DNA of 64,000 bases. Source: Bacteroidales bacterium. GTDB lineage: Bacteria; Bacteroidota; Bacteroidia; Bacteroidales; UBA932. The position numbers and the translations under genes were made by a program. Shown piece after piece: positions 1 through 7,837 of this stretch (the stretch's first letter is position 1; each line of letters begins with the position of its first letter). The notes under the pieces are model-generated. The model saw only the letters and a list, made by a program, of their open reading frames with translations. It made no database searches and was not told where the DNA came from. The DNA is taken from positions 1-64,000 of the forward strand of contig JAFYYM010000113.1 in assembly GCA_017557535.1 (NCBI GenBank), in the 5' to 3' direction.

Positions 1-1392
1 AAGGGAAAGAGCAAGGGGCTTGGAGTCCTGACGTTCTTCGACAACAACTCAAATAAAGAGCCGGATCTTTCCAGGCGTGACCAGTTGTTCAAGGATCTTC
101 TGAAGAAATCCGGTGCGGAATGGGAATCCTTTATCCGTCACATGTACGATGATATCCCCACTGAAGAAGCCCCGTTCTATGCGATAAGAGGTGATGCTAT
201 GTACCCTTACGGCAGTATCAACCAGATAGTGATCATCGGGCCTGACGGTACAGTGGATTACACAACACTGGTTGACTCCGACCAGAAAAAGAATGTGGAA
301 AACGCTCTGAAGTACCTTGAGAAAGCCCTGAATGTCTCCATGACCCATTATGAGTCAAAGAGTTACTCAAGGGACAAGAAGTACACCCAACTACAGAAGG
401 CTTCCACCGGCAAAGGAATCGACCTTGTCATCACCGGAGACGCTTTCTCAGACAGGGATCTGAGTGGTGGCACCTTCGAAAAGGCCGCCAAGCAGGCTGT
501 CAGCGATTTCTTCAGTGTCGAGCCGATGAAGTCCATGAAAAACCGCTTCAACGTCCACATGGTCGAGGCTGTTTCTAAAAATGATGAATACTTCAGCGGC
601 TGCCCCACGGTGTTCAGCGGCGTTTTCGGATCCGGGTCCGCTGTCGGAGGAAATAACAGCAAAGTCCTGGAATATGCGAAGACGGCAGTGAAGGATGACT
701 CCAAGATGGACAATGTCATCGTTCTAGTCTTGATGAACAGCTATCGGGACGGCGGCACATGCTATATGCTTGATCCAGCCAACACCAGCTCATATGCCGG
801 CGGAGCCTCCGTCGTCTGGGTTACCTACAAAGATTTCACGGTGACAGGAGGAGTGTCCGATCTCGCCAACACTATTGTCCATGAGACCGCTGGTCACGGA
901 CTCGGCAAGCTTGCGGACGAGTACGGTTACATCTACTATGGAGAAGTCACCTCATCCCAGATAGCTTACATCACCAAGGTCCAGAAGTGGAACTGGTACA
1001 TGAATATATCCTTGACTCGCACCCCGTCCCAGGTTCCTTGGAGCCAGTTCATCGGTGACAGCGCCTTCGCCTCAGAGAATATCGCGGTGTATGAGGGTGG
1101 AGGAACCTTCTGGAGCGGGGTCTGGAGACCGACCGAGCAGAGCGTCATGAACAACAGCTACCAGTATTCCACCTTCAACGCTCCTTCCCGCTCGCAGATA
1201 TACACCAGGATCATGAAGCTCTCGGAGGGAGAGACTTGGAAGTACGACTATAGTGCTTTCAAGACATGGGATAAGGCCCATCCTACTACCAGGGCAACCA
1301 GGAGCATCGTGGAGGTTGATGACGACGTCCCCGCAAACGTTCCGCCAGTCCATGTCCACAAGACCTGGAAAGAGGTAATTGAAGGACGATAA
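1..1392 (+). CDS. M64-family (IgA-peptidase type) zinc metallopeptidase, 5' end missing
   Basis: The reading frame is open from base 1, so the gene begins outside the window. About 463 residues are visible. The zinc-site motif HETAGHGLGKLADEY lies at bases 880-924; it matches the HExxGHG...K(L)xDEY signature of Bacteroidetes M64 peptidases, which cleave surface or secreted proteins. Upstream family features also fit: the FFSVEPMKSMKNRFNVHMVEAVSKN stretch is recognisable in pieces (FFSVEP, NVHMVEAVSKN), as is the MNSYRDGGTCYM segment. Before the peptidase, roughly residues 1-115 look like the end of a thioredoxin-like or other alpha/beta domain (INQIVIIGPDGTV followed by an amphipathic helix); that part is inference. 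The protein is probably exported, but the signal peptide is outside the window. It ends just before a strong hairpin terminator and faces icd convergently. Family call is fairly secure; substrate unknown. Confidence 0.8.
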   Translation, partial: KGKSKGLGVLTFFDNNSNKEPDLSRRDQLFKDLLKKSGAEWESFIRHMYDDIPTEEAPFYAIRGDAMYPYGSINQIVIIGPDGTVDYTTLVDSDQKKNVENALKYLEKALNVSMTHYESKSYSRDKKYTQLQKASTGKGIDLVITGDAFSDRDLSGGTFEKAAKQAVSDFFSVEPMKSMKNRFNVHMVEAVSKNDEYFSGCPTVFSGVFGSGSAVGGNNSKVLEYAKTAVKDDSKMDNVIVLVLMNSYRDGGTCYMLDPANTSSYAGGASVVWVTYKDFTVTGGVSDLANTIVHETAGHGLGKLADEYGYIYYGEVTSSQIAYITKVQKWNWYMNISLTRTPSQVPWSQFIGDSAFASENIAVYEGGGTFWSGVWRPTEQSVMNNSYQYSTFNAPSRSQIYTRIMKLSEGETWKYDYSAFKTWDKAHPTTRATRSIVEVDDDVPANVPPVHVHKTWKEVIEGR

Positions 1393-1394
1393 AC

Positions 1395-1430
1395 AAAAGA
1401 GTCCCGGGCCGCTGGCTCGGGACTCTTTTT
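1395..1430. terminator. Bidirectional intrinsic terminator between M64 peptidase and icd
   Basis: Stem AAGAGTCCCG / CGGGACTCTT with a short loop, with an A-run on the left and T-run on the right, so it can act for both converging genes. Confidence 0.85.
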
Positions 1431-1445
1431 ATATAAAGACTTGAA

Positions 1446-2651
1446 TTACAGAGATTTCTCCAGGTGCTTGCGGATCTCCGCGAGGAACTGGGCGGAAGTC
1501 AGCATCTTTGGAGTGATGCCTTCCATCAGGTTCACCAGATCCTTCGTGGCGTAGCCCTCGTTCAGAGTGTCTAGGCAGGCCGCCTCGAGCTTGTCGGCGT
1601 AAGCCACCAGCTCCGGCAGGTTGTCAAGCTCTCCCCTCTTGCGGAAAGCTCCACTCCAAGCGAAGATCGTGGCGATCGGGTTGGTGGAGGTCTCTTCTCC
1701 CTTGAGGTACTTGTAATAGTGGCGGGTCACGGTGCCGTGAGCGGCCTCGTATTCATAATTCCCGTCGGGGCTCACCAGCACAGATGTCATCATGGCCAAA
1801 GAGCCGAAAGCGGTGGAGACCATATCGGACATCACATCACCGTCATAGTTCTTGCAAGCCCAGATGAAACCGCCCTCAGAACGCATGACACGTGCCACGG
1901 CATCATCGATAAGGGTGTAGAAGTATTCAATACCAGCCTCAGCGAAGCGGTCCTTATACTCCTGGAACACCTCGTCGAAAATGGCTCTGAAGCGGCCGTC
2001 ATACTTCTTGGAAATAGTGTCTTTAGTGGCGAACCAAATGCTCTGCTTGAGGCTCAAGGCATACTGGAAGCAAGAATGGGCGAAGCTGCGGATGGACTTT
2101 TCGGTATTGTGCATTCCCTGAAGGACACCAGGGCCCTTGAACTGATGGATCACGACCTCCTCCTTCTTTCCGGACTCACCCTCGAAGACGAGCTTGGCCA
2201 CGCCGGGCTCGTCAGCAACGATTTCCACGCTCTTGTAGACATCGCCATAGGCGTGACGGGCGATGGTGATGGGCTTCTTCCAGAACTTCACAGCCGGATG
2301 GATCGAAGGGATGGTGATAGGAGTACGGAACACGGTTCCGTCAAGGATTGAACGGATCGTCCCGTTAGGGCTCTTATACATCTCCTTGAGGTTGTACTCG
2401 GTCATCCTTTGCGCATTAGGAGTGATGGTGGCGCACTTCACGGCCACGCCATATTTCTTGGTGGCATTGGCGGCGTCAATCGTGATCTGGTCGGAAGTCT
2501 TATCCCTGTTGGGCAATCCGAGGTCATAATACTCGGTCTTAAGGTCGACAAAGGGAAGGATGAGCTCATCCTTGATCATCTTCCAAAGGATCCTGGTCAT
2601 CTCGTCGCCGTCCATCTCGACAAGCGGCGTGGTCATTTTGATTATTTCCAT
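1446..2651 (-). CDS. icd: NADP-dependent isocitrate dehydrogenase, eukaryotic-type (homodimeric)
   Basis: 401 residues, full length for the eukaryotic-like IDH subfamily. It oxidatively decarboxylates isocitrate to 2-oxoglutarate with NADP, or runs in reverse. Visible family marks are [10 protein letters not shown] near the N terminus, [21 protein letters not shown] (substrate phosphate/carboxylate loop), the NYDGDVMSD metal-binding aspartates, and [10 protein letters not shown] in the nucleotide site. ATG at 2651 lies 2 bp from the aconitase stop, so it is translationally close to the aconitase and is the last gene of the cit-acn-icd operon. Its job is 2-oxoglutarate (glutamate) supply from citrate, or the reverse branch. 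Nothing looks broken. High confidence. Confidence 0.95.
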   Translation of the reverse strand: MEIIKMTTPLVEMDGDEMTRILWKMIKDELILPFVDLKTEYYDLGLPNRDKTSDQITIDAANATKKYGVAVKCATITPNAQRMTEYNLKEMYKSPNGTIRSILDGTVFRTPITIPSIHPAVKFWKKPITIARHAYGDVYKSVEIVADEPGVAKLVFEGESGKKEEVVIHQFKGPGVLQGMHNTEKSIRSFAHSCFQYALSLKQSIWFATKDTISKKYDGRFRAIFDEVFQEYKDRFAEAGIEYFYTLIDDAVARVMRSEGGFIWACKNYDGDVMSDMVSTAFGSLAMMTSVLVSPDGNYEYEAAHGTVTRHYYKYLKGEETSTNPIATIFAWSGAFRKRGELDNLPELVAYADKLEAACLDTLNEGYATKDLVNLMEGITPKMLTSAQFLAEIRKHLEKSL

Positions 2652-2653
2652 TA

Positions 2654-4960
2654 TTATTTACGGTTTTTGTAATAATTCATCAGGCAGCCGTCAGCGAGAA
2701 TCTGGCGTTCATCGGCAGTCAGGTTCTTGAAATAGAGGTGGATAGGCTTGATGTCTCCACCCTTGGTGATCACCTTGGCATCAATCTCCTCAGAGCCGTT
2801 AAGGATGGCCTCACGGATTCCGGGAACGAATACCATGTCACCAGCCTCGTAGTCAAACGGAGTCTCCGGAGCAATCGTGAACGGAAGGATTCCCCAGTTG
2901 ATGCAGTTGGAACGATAACGCTTTGTGGCGTACTCATAGCAGATGTTGGCGTCACCGCCGAGAACCTTCTGGCAAGAAGCGGCCTGTTCACGAGCGGAAC
3001 CGTCACCCGGTTTGTTAGCGAACACGCATGAGCCGAAAGATGTGTTCACGGAAGAGACACCGACTTTGGCGAGAGCCATGGCGATATTTGAAGGAGCCTC
3101 ACCCTGACGACGCTCGAGATCCTGAGCCTGGATTCTCTTGGATATGCCGACATATTCAGGAACTCTCCTCGAGAGAGCGAACTCACTGAGTTTGATAGGA
3201 TTCGAACGATAGCTAGAGGTTTCTCCTGAAGGAATCAGCTCGTCGGTGGTGGTCACTGGATCATGAATGACAGCCGCAAGCTCGAGAAGCATGTTATCTT
3301 CCATCGGGTACATCTTCGGCCAGTCCTTGATGTTGGGACCATAACGCAGCTCGACACTGAGATCCTCTTTGCCGAAACCGTAATAGACACGGCTCTTGTA
3401 GATCCTGTCATCGAACTCGTAAGGCTTGTGGGTATCCTCATACTCAATGTCGGTGGCGGCGGTTATGACACCTCCGTTGGCGGCTGTGGCGGCAATAGAA
3501 CGGGCATCCATCAAGGACACCAGTGAGAGCTGTCCCTGACCGGGCTTGGATCCCTCCCTGTTGGGGAAGTTACGGGTGGTGTGACGGATGGAGAAACCGT
3601 TGTTGGCGGGCACGTCTCCAGCGCCGAAGCAAGGTCCGCAGAAAGCGGGCTTGATCACGACACCAGCCTCAAGAAGTTCTTCGGCAATATGCTCACGGGT
3701 TGTGGCCAAATACACTGGCGTGGATTGAGGGTAGGCGCTCATAGTGAAGTAGTCGTTGCCTATGGTCTTGCCCTTCATGATGGAAGCGGCTTCGGCGAGG
3801 TTGTCATAAGTACCTCCGGAGCAACCAGCGATCAGAGCCTGGTCGGCGCATACCTTTCCGTTCTTGATCTTTGACAGGAGATCTATCTGAACCTTGTCGC
3901 CGAAACGCTTCTTGGCATCTTCTTCAACCGCCTTGAGGATACCCTCCGGATCGGCCTGAAGCTCATGGATTGTGAAAGCGTTGGATGGATGGAACGGCAG
4001 GGCGATCATGCTCTCCTGGCTGGAGAGGTCGATACGGATCATACTGTCATACCAAGCGACCTTACCGGGCTTGAGCTCTTTGTAAGCCTCAGGACGGCGG
4101 TGTGTCTCGTAATGATTCTTGACAGTCTCGTCAGTAATCCAGATGGAACTGAGGCAGGTAGTCTCGGTTGTCATAACGTCAATTCCGTTGCGGAAGTCAA
4201 TAGGAAGCTCTTTGACGCCAGGACCGGCGAACTCGAGCACCTTGTTCTTGACAAACCCGCTCTCGAATGTAGCCTTGACAAGGGATATCGCCACATCGTG
4301 AGGGCCTACACCGTGCTTGGGCTTGCCTTCTAGCCACACCAACACTACCTCGGGAGCGTTTATGTCCCAAGTGTTATGAAGAAGCTGTTTCACAAGCTCG
4401 CCACCTCCTTCACCGACACCCATGCAGCCCAGAGAACCGTAGCGGGTGTGGGAGTCAGAACCGAGGACCATACCACCACAGGTAGCGATGGCCTCACGCA
4501 CATACTGGTGAATAACGGCCTGGTTGGCGGGAACATAGATACCGCCATATTTCTTGGCCGCGGAGAGACCGAAAACATGGTCGTCCTCGTTGATGGTGCC
4601 ACCGACCGCACACAGTGAGTTGTGGCAGTTGGTCATGGCGTAAGGGATCGGGAATTTCTCGAGACCGCTGGCTCGGGCTGTCTGGATGATACCTACATAA
4701 GTGATGTCGTGGGATGCCATAGCGTCGAACCTGATTCTCAGGTTCGACACCTTCGCTTGTTTGAGGGGGCTCAGCTCCCTACTATCCCCCGCAGCCTCCG
4801 GCTGTTCGAAGCCAGCGGGACCGTTAGCGTCATGAGAACGGAGAATGCCATAGGCGATTGTGTTCTCACGGGCTTCGTCTTTGCCGGGCATCCCTTCGGG
4901 ATTCTCGACAATCTTCTGTCCGTCAAGGAGATAAACTCCGTGTGGAATCAGTTCTACCAT
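2654..4960 (-). CDS. Aconitase-family hydratase, YbhJ-like subfamily
   Basis: 768 residues. Aconitases interconvert citrate and isocitrate through a [4Fe-4S] cluster. Cluster and active-site motifs are present: [38 protein letters not shown] (first ligand) and CGPCFGAGD (CxxC ligands), plus [12 protein letters not shown] and [13 protein letters not shown] in the swivel domain. The overall wording resembles E. coli YbhJ more than the mitochondrial-type aconitase described for Bacteroides fragilis; this is from memory and unverified by search. Lying 2 bp upstream of icd and 22 bp after citC/G, it very likely supplies the citrate-isocitrate step. Residues of about 47-71 ([13 protein letters not shown]...) look like an extra in-frame insert encoded by the repeat-like stretch 4741-4813. 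ATG start at 4960. Confidence 0.85.
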   Translation of the reverse strand: MVELIPHGVYLLDGQKIVENPEGMPGKDEARENTIAYGILRSHDANGPAGFEQPEAAGDSRELSPLKQAKVSNLRIRFDAMASHDITYVGIIQTARASGLEKFPIPYAMTNCHNSLCAVGGTINEDDHVFGLSAAKKYGGIYVPANQAVIHQYVREAIATCGGMVLGSDSHTRYGSLGCMGVGEGGGELVKQLLHNTWDINAPEVVLVWLEGKPKHGVGPHDVAISLVKATFESGFVKNKVLEFAGPGVKELPIDFRNGIDVMTTETTCLSSIWITDETVKNHYETHRRPEAYKELKPGKVAWYDSMIRIDLSSQESMIALPFHPSNAFTIHELQADPEGILKAVEEDAKKRFGDKVQIDLLSKIKNGKVCADQALIAGCSGGTYDNLAEAASIMKGKTIGNDYFTMSAYPQSTPVYLATTREHIAEELLEAGVVIKPAFCGPCFGAGDVPANNGFSIRHTTRNFPNREGSKPGQGQLSLVSLMDARSIAATAANGGVITAATDIEYEDTHKPYEFDDRIYKSRVYYGFGKEDLSVELRYGPNIKDWPKMYPMEDNMLLELAAVIHDPVTTTDELIPSGETSSYRSNPIKLSEFALSRRVPEYVGISKRIQAQDLERRQGEAPSNIAMALAKVGVSSVNTSFGSCVFANKPGDGSAREQAASCQKVLGGDANICYEYATKRYRSNCINWGILPFTIAPETPFDYEAGDMVFVPGIREAILNGSEEIDAKVITKGGDIKPIHLYFKNLTADERQILADGCLMNYYKNRK
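4741..4813. repeat. Probable in-frame repeat insert inside the aconitase gene
   Basis: An imperfect inverted-repeat stretch (GGTTCGACA on one side, TGTTCGAAGCC on the other, with G-rich and C-rich inner arms GAGGGGG / CCCCCG). It encodes an extra segment between the usual N-terminal helix and the conserved [13 protein letters not shown] block, where I recall relatives having only a few residues. Less clear than the insertions in citX and citC/G. Confidence 0.4.
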
Positions 4961-4982
4961 AATTTGTGGTTTTTTAAGAATA

Positions 4983-7184
4983 TTATTGTGTTAATGAATC
5001 TATCAATATCGTGAGGGCTAACATGTCGGCGGCTCCTCCAGGGGAGATGCCCTCCGAGTCGTAGCGTTGTTTCATTTCCCTTAACTGGTCCTCGCTGAAA
5101 TCATCCAGCAGGGCTTTCGCCTCTTTCTTCACTTCTTGGGCTCTTTGGTAACCGACCCGATGAATCACACATGTGTCGTCCAGGGTGGACATTATCCTGA
5201 GCAATGTCTTTTGCAAGAGTTGAGAGGCGTCTTGTGTTTTGTCCGCAGTGCCGTCCGGAGCTTTGTCCGCAGTGCCGCCCGGGCACGGCCGAGTCCATCC
5301 TCGCTCCGCTGCGGCTGAGTACGGCCTTAGCCCGGCGGCACCCGCGGACCGTACATCAGTCTGCCTATGTCCAGCGGCAACTGGGTCCTGTACATCAGTC
5401 TGCCTTAGTCCTGTGGCAACTGCGAGGCGATAGAAAGGCAGCCAGTCTTCAAAGAGAGGTTTGTAGCCTTCCCTGGCTAATTGGAGAGCGCCCTTGACCC
5501 CGTACTTTTTAACAGCTCGGGCACCGTGGGAATCATTACCCGTGGCTATCAAACCGGAAAGATCAGCAATCCTGTCAGACAGCTCTTTAGCCGTAATATG
5601 TAAAGGACTATCAATCAATATATTAGCTAATCCCGCCTGGTTGTTATTCACCAGGCACATTTGTCTATTATGTTGATATTCAGCCAATTGCGAATCACGG
5701 GCAATTTCCAAGGCAACAATTGACGCCAAACCGAGGGCGAAAATAGCCCCGCGGTAGGTATTCACTCCCCCGGTATACTCCAGCACATCCTCCTCAATCG
5801 CCTTCCCGAATTCGGGGACTCTTTTCATCTCTTCCACGGTGGTGGAGTACCGCCTCTCAGACGCCTCGCTTCGCTCGGCCCCACCGCTCGCTTCGCTACG
5901 CTCCGCTCCGGTCCCCCCTCTTAACGTGCCGAGGGTGGCAGTGTCTTCGTAGGCGGTACTCCACCGCCGTGGAAGTATTGGGAGATGGCGGATGAAGGAG
6001 CGGCGAATGACATCGATGCTGCCCTTCATTAGGGCATAATCCATGTCGCTGTGAGCTCCATTGCTATCTTTGTCAACAAGTCCCGGCTTAAGAGGAGTGT
6101 CAAGCTCAATCCGAAGAGCCCTGGCCATCAGCTCAGCGACCAAATATGGCCAAGTCGTCGCTGGTGTCATGGCGGCAGCAGTCTTGATACTTCCCCGCTC
6201 CAATGCATCTCGAACCTCAGATGCTTGAATTCCTTTTAGCCTGGGTAACTCAACTACCTGGATGCCGTAGGAAGGAAGAACCTCTTTCATGAGCTCATTG
6301 TAGCGAGCGGTGAGAGGATCTGAAGGCTCAGTACCGACAAAGCGAACCGTGGCCCCAAGAGCTGGAGCGATATGTCCACCAAACAGGTCCAAATCAAGAA
6401 GCATCTGTGTTTCAGAGGCTTCCGATAGATCTTTCAGAAAATATGTCGGGAAGGTCGCGGCAGAAATTTGGTAGTCACTGCCTTCCAAAACAGTGGCAAG
6501 GCCCTCACACCCAAGGCTGATCATCTCGAGCCTCTCATCGTAAGGGAACAACGACACATCCTCCTTGACTGGAATCACGAATAATTTCCCAACCTGCTCA
6601 GAAGCCTTCTCAACAAGATAACGATGGCCAAGAGTAAATGGGTTGGCGTTCATGACTATCACGCCTGCTGAACCAGACACTGAAAGCCCTGACGGATTCG
6701 ATACGGCCGCTACGGCACCAGACAAGGAGGCTAAGTAGTCCTCGAGGCCGTGGCCATTCTCCATGAGGATAGCTAGCGGAGCCCTGGCGATGGTGTGGAA
6801 CCCAAGGCTGGTGAATATCTCCTCGTTAACCGGTTTGGTGAACACCTTGAGATTGGAGCGCCCCTGAACAGAAGCTTGGCTTATAACATGGGATATGAGC
6901 GGTGACAAAAGACCGCGGGACCTTTCTGAGGAATCCACGGCGACACATTTGATCACGTTCCCGGCAATACCTGCGCCGGCTTCTATCAAACCTTCTTCTG
7001 ATATGATACAGTAGTAATCATCCACCTGCTCGAGACGCAGCCCATTGGCCGCGAGAAATGTCTCGACCTGTCTCCTGAAACGGAGAGAACTTAGAGGAAC
7101 TCTCTGGATATCAACTATGTTTCCTTCTGTTTGCACCTCGTGGCAAGCTTTCCAATACTCCCGGTTCCGCCTGCTGTGGAACAA
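4983..7184 (-). CDS. Fused citrate lyase ligase (CitC) and triphosphoribosyl-dephospho-CoA synthase (CitG)
   Basis: 733 residues. The N-terminal half (about 20-345) is CitC: a GNAT-like domain (CVAVDSSERSRGLLSPLISH) followed by a nucleotidyltransferase domain with MNANPFTLGHRYLVEKA and KEDVSLFPYDERLEMI. CitC acetylates the citrate lyase prosthetic group. From about 350 on it is CitG, which makes the cofactor precursor from ATP and dephospho-CoA: TPLKPGLVDKDSNGAHSDMD, GGVNTYRGAIFALG and MSTLDDTCVIHRVG. Two inserts break the CitG domain without breaking the frame: a palindromic element (5831-5975) and a tandem-repeat block (5238-5422). The 7184 start is a TTG; a GTG at 7136 gives a protein starting nearer to the conserved VDIQRVPLSS block. 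It lies 43 bp after citX and 22 bp before the aconitase gene. Whether both activities survive the inserts cannot be judged. Confidence 0.85.
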   Translation of the reverse strand: MFHSRRNREYWKACHEVQTEGNIVDIQRVPLSSLRFRRQVETFLAANGLRLEQVDDYYCIISEEGLIEAGAGIAGNVIKCVAVDSSERSRGLLSPLISHVISQASVQGRSNLKVFTKPVNEEIFTSLGFHTIARAPLAILMENGHGLEDYLASLSGAVAAVSNPSGLSVSGSAGVIVMNANPFTLGHRYLVEKASEQVGKLFVIPVKEDVSLFPYDERLEMISLGCEGLATVLEGSDYQISAATFPTYFLKDLSEASETQMLLDLDLFGGHIAPALGATVRFVGTEPSDPLTARYNELMKEVLPSYGIQVVELPRLKGIQASEVRDALERGSIKTAAAMTPATTWPYLVAELMARALRIELDTPLKPGLVDKDSNGAHSDMDYALMKGSIDVIRRSFIRHLPILPRRWSTAYEDTATLGTLRGGTGAERSEASGGAERSEASERRYSTTVEEMKRVPEFGKAIEEDVLEYTGGVNTYRGAIFALGLASIVALEIARDSQLAEYQHNRQMCLVNNNQAGLANILIDSPLHITAKELSDRIADLSGLIATGNDSHGARAVKKYGVKGALQLAREGYKPLFEDWLPFYRLAVATGLRQTDVQDPVAAGHRQTDVRSAGAAGLRPYSAAAERGWTRPCPGGTADKAPDGTADKTQDASQLLQKTLLRIMSTLDDTCVIHRVGYQRAQEVKKEAKALLDDFSEDQLREMKQRYDSEGISPGGAADMLALTILIDSLTQ
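5238..5422. repeat. Tandem repeats plus hairpin repeat inserted in the CitG domain
   Basis: Contains two copies of TTTGTCCGCAGTGCCG (5238-5253, 5262-5277; 24-bp unit, 8 residues), a hairpin-forming core (5272-5342) and two copies of a 39-bp unit beginning GTACATCAGTCTGCCT (5351, 5390; 13 residues each, RQTDV...). All unit lengths are multiples of three. The hairpin core shares two segments (5287-5309 and 5308-5331) with the element in citX (7415-7437 and 7460-7483). It encodes roughly residues 588-650 of the fusion protein. Confidence 0.8.
5831..5975. repeat. 145-bp MITE-like palindromic element inserted in-frame in citC/G
   Basis: Its ends are 25-bp inverted repeats: 5831-5855 and 5951-5975 match at 24 of 25 positions by hand count. 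The centre holds repeated CGCTTCGCT-type sequence, translated on the minus strand as AERSEAS twice, and a segment (5916-5943) that recurs at 50635-50661. The encoded 48 or so residues have no counterpart in CitG proteins as I know them. I see no transposase and no clear target-site duplication. Confidence 0.8.
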
Positions 7185-7227
7185 CTACGCAAATGTAACA
7201 AATCGTTATAGATAAACAAAGGAATTA

Positions 7228-7836
7228 TTACGATTTTAAATACAAATCAACAATTTCCTTGTATTTCTCAAGCAATTCTACCGTTGAATGAGTTTTCGTT
7301 CTCATGCATTCCCTAGCCGGGCGGTCACAGAGAAGACACTTCCTTGGCTCGAGTCCGAGTTCCTCCCGACTTAATGGAGATGGGAATGCCTGCGCCGGAC
7401 AGCAGCTCGAGCCCGGCCGCGTCCATTCTCGCTTCGCCCTTCGACTTCGCTCAGGGCTTGCTGCGGCTGAGTACGGCCTAAGCTCGACTGCTGCTCCGGC
7501 GAAAACAATAACGTCCAAATCCATCAGGCGGCCCAGGGGATGGGTGTCCTCGATCCGGCAGCATAGACGCTTCGCCTCAGATGGGGAAAGGGCTGTCATG
7601 AAGAAGCCTTCGTAACCGGTTTCCAAATCACGAAACTCCTCAATCTCAACATGAAACGACTCATGAACAACCTTCACTCCAGCCTCCGCGACAATCAATG
7701 ACAAATCATTCCTCTTTATTGGTCCAGGAGGTTGAACAGTAAGGCAAATTAGCGAGAGGCCCGGATGGGCAGACAGCAATTCACGCTGCCGCTCCACCCG
7801 GGCATCCCGACTAGTCAATATTTCCTCGAGAGTCAA
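7228..7836 (-). CDS. citX: Apo-citrate lyase phosphoribosyl-dephospho-CoA transferase
   Basis: 202 residues, longer than typical CitX (about 180). CitX attaches the 2'-(5''-triphosphoribosyl)-3'-dephospho-CoA cofactor to the CitD acyl carrier protein. Family features are the N-terminal ILTSRDARVERQ helix, LSLICLTVQPPGPIKRN, the HPLGRLMDLDVI strand, and the C-terminal REELGLEPRKCLLCDRPARECMR block followed by an HSTVELLEK helix. Between LDVI and the SREELG block lies an insert of about 40 residues (AGAAVELRPYSAAASPERS...) encoded by a palindromic repeat. ATG at 7836 is separated by 1 bp from the citF stop. The insert sits where a surface loop would be expected, so the enzyme may still work. 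Confidence 0.9.
   Translation of the reverse strand: MTLEEILTSRDARVERQRELLSAHPGLSLICLTVQPPGPIKRNDLSLIVAEAGVKVVHESFHVEIEEFRDLETGYEGFFMTALSPSEAKRLCCRIEDTHPLGRLMDLDVIVFAGAAVELRPYSAAASPERSRRAKREWTRPGSSCCPAQAFPSPLSREELGLEPRKCLLCDRPARECMRTKTHSTVELLEKYKEIVDLYLKS
7393..7501. repeat. 109-bp hairpin-forming element inserted in-frame in citX
   Basis: Outer arms CGCCGGACAGCAGCTCGAGC (7393-7412) and the region 7474-7501 are imperfect inverted repeats. Inner segments at 7415-7437 and 7460-7483 are nearly identical to 5287-5309 and 5308-5331 in the CitG domain, which shows that one repeat family inserted twice in this operon. Confidence 0.75.
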
Positions 7837-7837
7837 C

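Noticed and set aside
5238-5422. CRISPR-like array
   Set aside because: Only two copies each of two different short units, with no spacers; they are coding tandem repeats.
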